This document shows positions 25,587-32,578 of a DNA stretch of 53,572 nucleotides, piece by piece. How positions within the stretch are numbered: position 1 is the stretch's first letter; each line of letters opens with the position of its first letter. The stretch lies in the NCBI GenBank assembly GCA_003669125.1, contig QWQF01000164.1, positions 1 through 53,572 on the forward strand, in the 5' to 3' direction. Made by a program: the position numbers and the translations under genes. The notes beneath the pieces are model-generated. The model searched no databases. It was given only the letters and a program-made list of their open reading frames with translations, and was not told the origin of the DNA. The DNA is from Planctomycetota bacterium. Lineage in GTDB: Bacteria > Planctomycetota > Planctomycetia > Planctomycetales > Planctomycetaceae.

Positions 25587-26537
25587 ATGTCGGTGATGCT
25601 CAACAAGCGAGCGAATGAACTGGTCCAACCGATGTTGCCACTGGTCGGTGATCTGCGCGGCACCTTGGTGGAGCTCGACAACGGCGGAAAGATCGTCGAT
25701 CTCGGCGTGAAAGCCGAAGGAGGTCTCGAAGCCGGTCGGTTCCTGGCCGAGGTTTGCCTGTCGGGACTCGGCGACGTACGAATCGTGTCGGGCGAAATTG
25801 GCGAGGTCGCGTGGCCTCATGTGCAAGTCGTCACCGACTGGCCGGTCGAGGCCTGTCTGCTGAGCCAGTACGCGGGATGGCAGATCAGCGTCGGCAAGTT
25901 CTTCGCGATGGGTTCCGGATCGATGCGTGCCGCAGCGGCTCGCGAAGAGCTGTTTCACAAATTGGATTACCGCGAGTCGCCGTCGCATGCGGTCGGCATT
26001 CTCGAAACCGGCAAGCTGCCGACGACCGAGGTCTTCGACTTGATCGCAGAGAAAACCGGAGTGCCAGCGGACATGACCGTGCTACTGGCGGCTCGCACAG
26101 CCAGCATCGCTGGCAATTTTCAAGTGGTGGCCCGCTCGGTCGAGACGTCACTGCACAAGCTATTTGAGTTGGGCTTCGACGTCTGGCGTGTGCGTTCGGC
26201 GATTGGCATCGCACCGTTACCTCCTGTCGCGAAGGACGACTTCTCCGGGATCGGACGCACGAACGACGCGATCTTGTACGGCGGCCGAGTCACCTTGATA
26301 GTGCGCGGCGACGATGAGTCGATTGCGGCGATCGGGCCGCAGGTGCCATCGAGCGGATCAACCGCGCATGGCAAACCGTTCGCCGAAATCTTCGAGGACG
26401 CAGGGCGAGACTTCTACAAGATCGACCCGCACCTCTTCAGTCCGGCAGAAGTCGTGTTCCACAATCTCGACACGGGACGAGTGCATTGTTTCGGGCACGT
26501 CGCGCCGGATGTGTTGCGACGTTCGTTCGACATCTGA
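25587..26537 (+). CDS. mch: Methenyltetrahydromethanopterin cyclohydrolase
   Basis: A 316-residue enzyme converting N5,N10-methenyl-H4MPT to N5-formyl-H4MPT in the H4MPT-linked C1 pathway, which in bacteria serves formaldehyde oxidation and detoxification. Recognisable Mch features are the N-terminal LNKRANELVQPML, DLGVKAEGGLEAGRFLAEVCLSGLG, the SGSMRAAAAREELF loop, and the C-terminal FYKIDPHLFSPAEV and GRVHCFGHVAPDVL. Length is typical for the family. The start at ATG 25587 has TTGGAG upstream. Planctomycetes are one of the bacterial lineages known to carry these archaeal-type C1 genes. It is followed 17 bases later by a RimK-like ligase, as in mch-orf5 clusters of methylotrophs. Confidence 0.96.
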   Translation: MSVMLNKRANELVQPMLPLVGDLRGTLVELDNGGKIVDLGVKAEGGLEAGRFLAEVCLSGLGDVRIVSGEIGEVAWPHVQVVTDWPVEACLLSQYAGWQISVGKFFAMGSGSMRAAAAREELFHKLDYRESPSHAVGILETGKLPTTEVFDLIAEKTGVPADMTVLLAARTASIAGNFQVVARSVETSLHKLFELGFDVWRVRSAIGIAPLPPVAKDDFSGIGRTNDAILYGGRVTLIVRGDDESIAAIGPQVPSSGSTAHGKPFAEIFEDAGRDFYKIDPHLFSPAEVVFHNLDTGRVHCFGHVAPDVLRRSFDI

Positions 26538-26554
26538 GCTAGGGAGACGGCACG

Positions 26555-27493
26555 ATGCGAATCGGTGTGCTCGGCAATTCGGACAGTTGGTATGTGCACG
26601 AGTTGCAGCGTGCCGGTGGCGAGCTGAGGCACGAGGTCGTGCGGTTGGAGTTTCCTCGGATTGTCGCGGGCTGCGGGTTCGGTTCGGCGGGTGACGATGA
26701 GCGTCGAACAACGGTTGGGTCCCTCACCCTAGCCCTCTCCCAGTGGGAGAGGGGAACGGACAAGAGCCTTGCGAACGACATGGACCTCGCGACATTTGAT
26801 GCGGTCATCATTCGGACGATGCCGCCGGGGTCGCTGGAGCAGGTGGTCTATCGGATGGACGTGCTCGCGCGGCTGGAGGCGAGCGGCGTGACGGTGCTCA
26901 ATTCGCCGAAGTCGGTCGAGTGCGCTGTGGACAAGTATTTGACGACCGCGAAGCTCGAAGGTGCTGGCCTACCGGTACCGGCAACGGTCGTGTGCGAGAA
27001 CTCTGACGATGCGCTCGCGGCGTTTGAGCGGCTCGGCGGTGACGTCGTCGTGAAGCCGATCTTCGGTTCGGAGGGGCGCGGTATTTTTCGAGTCAGCGAC
27101 CCGGACCTCGCGCTGCGGACGTTTCGAACTTTGGAGCGTCTGGATGCCGTGTTGTACTTGCAGCGGTTTGTCGAGCATCGAGGGTTCGACATTCGGGTGC
27201 TGATGCTCGATGGACGAGTGCTCGGCGGGATGCGGCGCGTGTCGGACGGGGACTTTCGGACGAACGTGTCTCGCGACGGACGCGGCGAGGCGCACGTCGT
27301 CACGGATCGCGAAGCCGAGTGGTCTTTGCGAGCGGCGGCGGCAACCGGTGCTCGCTTCGCCGGCATCGACATTTTGTACGATCGCGATGGCCAGGGCTTC
27401 GTGATCGAAGTCAACGCGGTCCCCGGCTGGCGAGCGTTCGAGAAGGTGACGGGGATGGACGTTGCACGAGTCGTGATCGAAGCGGTGACGTAG
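26555..27493 (+). CDS. RimK-like ATP-grasp ligase linked to H4MPT metabolism
   Basis: A 312-residue ATP-grasp enzyme of the RimK/MptN type that should add an amino acid, typically glutamate, to a carboxylate. The N-terminus MRIGVLGNSDSWYVHEL begins the pre-ATP-grasp domain. NSPKSVECAVDKYLT, VVKPIFGSEGRGIFRV (phosphate-binding loop), LYLQRFVEHRGFDIRV, TNVSRDGRGEA and GIDILYD...VIEVNAVPGW are canonical. Position next to mch suggests a role in H4MPT or methanofuran-like cofactor glutamylation; this is inferred from context. Residues about 54-70 contain SLTLALSQWERG, the translation of a short hairpin repeat inserted between the first two structural elements. The gene ends seven bases from the convergent DUF1598 gene. 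Confidence 0.9.
   Translation: MRIGVLGNSDSWYVHELQRAGGELRHEVVRLEFPRIVAGCGFGSAGDDERRTTVGSLTLALSQWERGTDKSLANDMDLATFDAVIIRTMPPGSLEQVVYRMDVLARLEASGVTVLNSPKSVECAVDKYLTTAKLEGAGLPVPATVVCENSDDALAAFERLGGDVVVKPIFGSEGRGIFRVSDPDLALRTFRTLERLDAVLYLQRFVEHRGFDIRVLMLDGRVLGGMRRVSDGDFRTNVSRDGRGEAHVVTDREAEWSLRAAAATGARFAGIDILYDRDGQGFVIEVNAVPGWRAFEKVTGMDVARVVIEAVT
26721..26755. repeat. Hairpin repeat inside the ATP-grasp gene (LTLALSQ element)
   Basis: CCCTCTCCC at 26733-26741 pairs with GGGAGAGGG at 26745-26753 around a 3-base loop, preceded by CCCTCACCCTAG. It is translated in frame as SLTLALSQWERG. A related element lies at 49630-49774, between two other genes. Confidence 0.75.
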
Positions 27494-27500
27494 TCCACGC

Positions 27501-28934
27501 TCAATCCCACCACCAGCGTTTCGTGTCGAGATCGTTGGGTGGCATCTCGATTTTTCGTCGGGCGATGACTTCGTCGGAAGTCTTGCGCTCCTGCGAGATG
27601 ACTTGTTGGCTGTCGATGATGACTCCGCCACTGAGCAGGCCGATGGCGACGCCTCCCGCCATCTTCATGTTGAGCAAAGACTTCGTGTGCTTGGGGACGG
27701 GGCCGCGCAGGACCGGCACCTTCGCGTCGTCCAGCAGCAGGCCGGGTTGCCAGTTGGCTTTTTGCGGAAGCTGCTCGCGTTTCATCAGCGCGACGAGCAC
27801 CGAGATGTCGAACAAGTTTTGCAGCTCGGCGAAGATCGGCATCCGTTTGGTCAGCTCCGGGAATTTCTCGGTGAAGCCTTTCGCGAAGATCTGCGTGCTC
27901 AGCCGCGTGAACGGAGCGTCGGAGCGTTTGCCGAAGGCGTCGGCTTGTTCCTCTTGCGACATCAGTTGGCAGCGTTGGCCGGAGAACTCAAAGGCGAGTC
28001 CGTCGCCGCTGGTCTTGAATGAGTCGTACAGCGGCATGAACCACCAACGCTTGAGCGTGTTCGAGCCGGGCTGCACGAGAGCCAGATGACTCTTCAGCCC
28101 CGGCACCTTCGGATCTTCGAGGCCGATGGCGATGAGCTTCATGTGATAGTCGGCCTCAACCAAAGCGCGCGCGAAGTGCGTGTCGCCGGGGACGCCGAAG
28201 ACTTTCACCTCCTGATCGCCGAGGATCTTCTGCATCTGCTGGAACCGCTGCTGAGCCAAGTTGGCGGAACCCGGACTCGAATTGGCCTTCACGAAGCGTT
28301 GCAACTCGGCGACTCGCTCATCGACCGGATCAATCGAGCAGCCGACTTGCGAAGTCCGTTCCGCCGTGCGGAGCGCGACCAGCAAGTCGTCCAATCGCAG
28401 CACCGGTCGGCCACTGCCGACGCTGCCGACGCTGACCACTCGGCCGGTCGCGTCGGGAGCGAACGCTTCGGCGGGGCCGGCAATGACGAGATCCTTCGTC
28501 TCCGGAAACACAAAGACGAAGTCGATCCGCTGCAAGCCGGCGAGATATTGCATCGACTCCGGGATCGGCTTGTCGGTCTCCAGTAACTCGGCGATCGCTC
28601 GTTCCAAACGGACGAGCGACACCTTGCGCAATGGGCTGCTGCGACTGATGTCTTCGGGCAGGTACTGCTTCGCGAGTTCCTGCATCCGCTTCTTCGCAAC
28701 GTCGGCCGAGATCGTCTTCGACTTCGGAGCCGAGAGGACGCCGTCGCCGTCAATCGTGATGCCACCCGCCGCTTGGAATCCACCTCCCTGATTTCCTCCT
28801 TGGCCACCTCCCTGACCGCCACCGAATCCGCCGCCTCCGGCACCGCCGCCGCCTCCGAACTGGGCGTGCGACGGCAAGGTCAACAACGATCCAAGCAACA
28901 CCACGAAGGTCAGGAGGGTCGTGCGGTGAGGCAT
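27501..28934 (-). CDS. DUF1598-type secreted protein
   Basis: A 477-residue exported protein. The signal peptide (LLTFVVLLGSLLTLPSHA) is followed by a Gly/Gln-rich tract of about 30 residues (FGGGGGAGGGGFGGGQGGG). The rest matches my memory of the planctomycete DUF1598 family: SPLRKVSLVRLERAI, QRIDFVFVFPETKDLVIAGPAE, VEADYHMKLIAIGLEDPKVPG and RWWFMPLYDSF. The C-terminus is TKRWWWD. No catalytic motif is apparent. The Gly-rich tract may be a flexible surface linker. It ends convergently with the ATP-grasp gene and lies 54 bases downstream of the pterin-synthase homologue, in the same direction. Confidence 0.85.
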   Translation of the reverse strand: MPHRTTLLTFVVLLGSLLTLPSHAQFGGGGGAGGGGFGGGQGGGQGGNQGGGFQAAGGITIDGDGVLSAPKSKTISADVAKKRMQELAKQYLPEDISRSSPLRKVSLVRLERAIAELLETDKPIPESMQYLAGLQRIDFVFVFPETKDLVIAGPAEAFAPDATGRVVSVGSVGSGRPVLRLDDLLVALRTAERTSQVGCSIDPVDERVAELQRFVKANSSPGSANLAQQRFQQMQKILGDQEVKVFGVPGDTHFARALVEADYHMKLIAIGLEDPKVPGLKSHLALVQPGSNTLKRWWFMPLYDSFKTSGDGLAFEFSGQRCQLMSQEEQADAFGKRSDAPFTRLSTQIFAKGFTEKFPELTKRMPIFAELQNLFDISVLVALMKREQLPQKANWQPGLLLDDAKVPVLRGPVPKHTKSLLNMKMAGGVAIGLLSGGVIIDSQQVISQERKTSDEVIARRKIEMPPNDLDTKRWWWD

Positions 28935-28988
28935 GATGAATTCCGATCGGCAATCAAAAGTGAGATGACGGCAGTCGGCCTTCGGCGA

Positions 28989-29486
28989 TCAGCTTTCGGC
29001 CGGGAGTTCGCAGATGGCCCACTGGCCGAAGTTTTCTTCGACCTCGACTTGGATCGTACTGATGTTCGCGCCGGGCTGAGCAGCGACAACGCCGCGCAGT
29101 CGAGTCGCGATCCACGCGGCGATTTCTTCGGCGGTTGTGTTCTCGACGGGGAGCAGGATGCAGTCCTCGCGTGGGAAGACCCAGCGGCGTTCCTCGAAAG
29201 TGGCGGTGACTTCACGTTCGTCGGATTGAACTCGGATTTGGCGATGCTTCGTCGGCAGCAAGACGCGATGGTCCAGCTCGTTGACGATCTTCTGCATTGC
29301 ATCGCGGAGGGCGATGAAATCGAAGACGTACCGATTCTCATCGAGCGGCCCGGTCAGTTCGACAGCGGTGCGCCAATTATGGCCGTGCAACCGCTCGCAG
29401 ATGTTGCCATTGAAAGTGATGAAGTGCGCGGCACTGAAGACGAGATGGTCTTTGGTCACTCGCACACGAAATTGGGCATCGCTCAT
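28989..29486 (-). CDS. 6-pyruvoyl-tetrahydropterin synthase / QueD family protein
   Basis: A 165-residue member of the PTPS/QueD T-fold family, which acts on dihydroneopterin triphosphate. The zinc ligands are visible as H21 (SAAHF) with H34 and H36 (LHGHNW). C30 in CERLHGHNW is at the position of the family's catalytic Cys. Downstream are VFDFIALRD, LDHRVLLP, PVENTTAEEIAAW and VEVEENFGQWA, all typical. It could make a queuosine precursor (QueD) or a pterin. Location within a few genes of mch makes a role in H4MPT-type pterin synthesis possible, but only by proximity. No other queuosine gene is in the window. The start at 29486 is supported by correct spacing to the first zinc His. Confidence 0.92.
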   Translation of the reverse strand: MSDAQFRVRVTKDHLVFSAAHFITFNGNICERLHGHNWRTAVELTGPLDENRYVFDFIALRDAMQKIVNELDHRVLLPTKHRQIRVQSDEREVTATFEERRWVFPREDCILLPVENTTAEEIAAWIATRLRGVVAAQPGANISTIQVEVEENFGQWAICELPAES

Positions 29487-29582
29487 GATCGCCTCCGGTT
29501 TGCAGCGCGATTGTCACGGCGACAGTGGTGTCCGAGCAAGCGCAGCCACTTCGCGACCCGGCGCATTCGAAGTCACTCCATT

Positions 29583-32450
29583 TTATTCGGCACCAAATAC
29601 GCCCACTTGGCAAATGTCATCGAAGTCGCGAAACAGACTCGGAGCAGGCAAGGTCGGCGGCCAGAACTCGCGGCGGGCGATCTGGAGCGCGACTTGCTTG
29701 ACCTTCTCATCGGCGTCCGCCAAATCACTCGCAGACCATTCGGCCAACGAGTGACCAACTCCCGCCAGATCCTTCGGGAGGTTGATGTAGCCCAAGAGCG
29801 GCTCATCCGACAACGCGAGGCTGCGAGCCAAGTGCCGATACAACGGCAGTTGCAGGTCGATCCAATCCCCCTTCTTCCGATGACTCACTTCCGGCGAGTC
29901 GCCTCGGTCTCCCGACTTGTAGTCGAAGATCACCCAGGCCCCGGTCGATTCGTTGCGGTCGATGCGATCCAGACGGCCGTGCAACCAGACGGACACATCG
30001 TCGATCTGAAACGACGCGGGCGAGTCGTGCGGTTCTGGGCGGATCGAGCGTTCGACGTGTTCGATCTTCCAACCTTCGCGCCGCCACTTCGCCTGCCAAG
30101 TCGCGAAGACTTCCAGCCGCGATTCCATCTGCTTGAGCTGCACGTTGACCGCCGCTCGGCGCCGCGATCCGTACCGCTCATTCGCGACGTCGCCCAGCAA
30201 TTGCAGCAGGCACTTCCGCAGCCGATTCTCGTCATCCGAGTCGCGAACGTCCGACTCACCAAACAATCGCAACACATCATGCAACACGTTGCCAAATGCC
30301 AATCCGTCCAACTCCACCGCGCGATCGTTGATCGATCCGAGGTCCAGCGCATGCCGCAAGAAGTACCGATAGTGGCAGGCGATGTACGACTTGAACTCGG
30401 TGACATTGAGCGTCAACTCACGCTTCGGCGTCAGCAAGTCGTGCATCCCGAAGAACTCGGCGACGAATTCGGGGCGAGGGATCTCGAGACCAACGTCGCC
30501 GGGAGGGCGAAGCTCGCGCCGAGCCGCCAAGGAGATATCGGCTCCAACAACCACGATCGGCTCGGCGGGAGCCTCACCCTCCCGATGCATCAATCGAATC
30601 ACTCGCTCCGGCAGCCGATCAGGATCGACCGCGAACAGCAGGCGACTGGGGATCAGCGGACTTCCTTCCGCGTCGCGGCGGCCGACCAGCCACACGACCT
30701 CGCGCCGCGTCTGTTGCAGCAACGTCACGGCGTACGCATCTCGTGCGTATCGCCGAGCATTGTCGTTCAGACCTAACCGACGTCGCAGTTCGTTCGGCAG
30801 GAACAGATCGGAGTTCAAACTCGTCGGCACAAAGCCTTCATTGAACGACGTCACGATCGCAGCCGGAGTGTCATCCAGCGGCAACTCCAACCAGCCGAGC
30901 AGTTCGACCGCATCGGACGCCGCATCCGGAGGCACAGGCTCGTCGGACATCCGTCGCACGGCGCAGCGAATCGCATCCGCCGCCGCGACCGATGGCGCGA
31001 CGGACGGCGGCACATCCGCCAATTCGTCGATGACCTTGTTGAGTTCCTTGAGTGCAGCGATCAAGACTCGACCTTCACGCGACGAGTCATCGACTTCGCG
31101 GCCGCCGTAGACAGACGACACCCACGCTCGCAGCGGCTCCCCCCAGGCGTTCAATGGTCGGGCCGCGATCCGCAACGGCGCGAGCACCTCACGCACATGA
31201 CTGAGCACTTCGTGGGTCACGTCGCTTCGTCCCCGTCGCCGCCGAGCTTGCGTGGCTTTGGGTTGTTCCAGAATCGACAGCAGCGTGTCCGGTCCTAACG
31301 GCAGGTGTTCGCAGAACGATTCGTCGAGGGATTCCAAATTCACTCGCCCGCTCAGGCTTTCATCGAGATCCGGGTGCCGCACCAGCGACGCGAAGCCCTC
31401 GAATCGCCCTCGCTCCAAAACTTCCGCGACCGCCAGCAGCAGCCGACACGGGCCGGAGTCCGACAACTTCGTTCCCTCGATCCAGCGAGTCGCCACGCCA
31501 CATGCCGCGAGCTGCCGCTCGACGAACGGCCCCTGACGTTCGTCCGCCAGACCGACAACAATTTCGTCAGCTCGGAATCGCGAACCGAAGGCCGACAATT
31601 CGCGAGCAATCTGCTCGGCCTGCTCGGCCGGTCCCTCGCAAACGCGGATTCGCTCCGACGGAATGTCGATCGGCGCTTCGCCCCATCGCTCTGGCAACAA
31701 GCAACCGTGCGCATCAAACCAATCCGCTCGATCCTGCGGCGCGGCGATCAACGCCGTGACCCGATCCGCGACGAGATCGAGAATCTGCCGCGTCGCCTGA
31801 TTCATGTCGACCGTGCCGACGAGCACGAGATCACGATCCGTGTGCGGCTCGCAACGTTCAATCGCCACCAGCCGAGCGGTCTGAGCATCCCACAAACCCA
31901 ATCCATCGAGCGCCCGCAAATACGCCGTCTGGATTTGCTGCAGTGCCTTCCAACGAATCGCTTCGACACTTTCCTGCTCGTCTCGCCCAAGTTTGACGAC
32001 GTCGCCGAAATCGCGTCCGTCGGCCGCCAGCTCGCCGTGCTGCTTCCACAGCAACGTCCCCATCGCCCACCACGCGAGAGCATCATCGACGGCAGGAGGT
32101 CGCGGGACAATCTTCCTCAACAAGTCCGGCTTCGATTCGCGAAGCACTTTCGCCCACGTCAGTTGTTGAACCAAGTCGCTCGCGAGCGGTCGCTGCAACA
32201 GATACAGCTGCTCCGGCAACGACCCCAATGTTTCGACGTGCGGCGGCGTCAGCCTTTGATGTTCGCTTTCTACTCGCAACACGAGCAGTTCGAGCAGCCG
32301 TCGCCCCGCCCGTCGCCCCGGCACGACGACGACCACTCGACTGAGATCGAGTTCACCGTGCCCCGCATATTTCCGAGCGAGCCACTCCACCGCTGACTCC
32401 AGCAGAGGTCGCTCCCAACCCAGAAACTCGCGTGCAATCGACGTCGTCAT
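29583..32450 (-). CDS. AddB/RecB-like PD-(D/E)XK nuclease-helicase
   Basis: A 955-residue protein with the architecture of AddB-type subunits of recombinational exonucleases. The N-terminal VVVVVPGRRAGRRLLELL is a degenerate Walker-A region. The middle carries helicase-like AAIVTSFNEGFVP and RRRLGLNDNARRYARDAY. The C-terminal nuclease domain has TEFKSYIACHYRYFLRHAL, GNVLHDVLR, VIFDYKSGD (the D...ExK-like core) and DLQLPLYRHLA (QxxxY motif). The four-Cys iron-sulfur signature of AddB is not evident. No addA/recB-like partner lies in the window. The start at 32450 is chosen because the longer frame to 32588 overlaps the PSD1 promoter region; no strong Shine-Dalgarno is seen. Role in double-strand-break processing is inferred by family. 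Confidence 0.87.
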   Translation of the reverse strand: MTTSIAREFLGWERPLLESAVEWLARKYAGHGELDLSRVVVVVPGRRAGRRLLELLVLRVESEHQRLTPPHVETLGSLPEQLYLLQRPLASDLVQQLTWAKVLRESKPDLLRKIVPRPPAVDDALAWWAMGTLLWKQHGELAADGRDFGDVVKLGRDEQESVEAIRWKALQQIQTAYLRALDGLGLWDAQTARLVAIERCEPHTDRDLVLVGTVDMNQATRQILDLVADRVTALIAAPQDRADWFDAHGCLLPERWGEAPIDIPSERIRVCEGPAEQAEQIARELSAFGSRFRADEIVVGLADERQGPFVERQLAACGVATRWIEGTKLSDSGPCRLLLAVAEVLERGRFEGFASLVRHPDLDESLSGRVNLESLDESFCEHLPLGPDTLLSILEQPKATQARRRRGRSDVTHEVLSHVREVLAPLRIAARPLNAWGEPLRAWVSSVYGGREVDDSSREGRVLIAALKELNKVIDELADVPPSVAPSVAAADAIRCAVRRMSDEPVPPDAASDAVELLGWLELPLDDTPAAIVTSFNEGFVPTSLNSDLFLPNELRRRLGLNDNARRYARDAYAVTLLQQTRREVVWLVGRRDAEGSPLIPSRLLFAVDPDRLPERVIRLMHREGEAPAEPIVVVGADISLAARRELRPPGDVGLEIPRPEFVAEFFGMHDLLTPKRELTLNVTEFKSYIACHYRYFLRHALDLGSINDRAVELDGLAFGNVLHDVLRLFGESDVRDSDDENRLRKCLLQLLGDVANERYGSRRRAAVNVQLKQMESRLEVFATWQAKWRREGWKIEHVERSIRPEPHDSPASFQIDDVSVWLHGRLDRIDRNESTGAWVIFDYKSGDRGDSPEVSHRKKGDWIDLQLPLYRHLARSLALSDEPLLGYINLPKDLAGVGHSLAEWSASDLADADEKVKQVALQIARREFWPPTLPAPSLFRDFDDICQVGVFGAE

Positions 32451-32578
32451 GGCGGCGAATTGTGAGGTCACAATGTCACGATTGCCAGCCGAGCGTTTGG
32501 GTATCGCGAGACCGTCGCGAGGCGATAAACTCTGGCACGGCAACATCTGCGACGACGAATTCGACACAAGGCACCTGC

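Noticed and set aside
28773..30776. 667-residue plus-strand open frame
   Set aside because: It runs antisense across three well-supported minus-strand genes (DUF1598, PTPS, AddB-like) and its composition is the Arg/His/Gln-rich pattern of GC-rich shadow frames.
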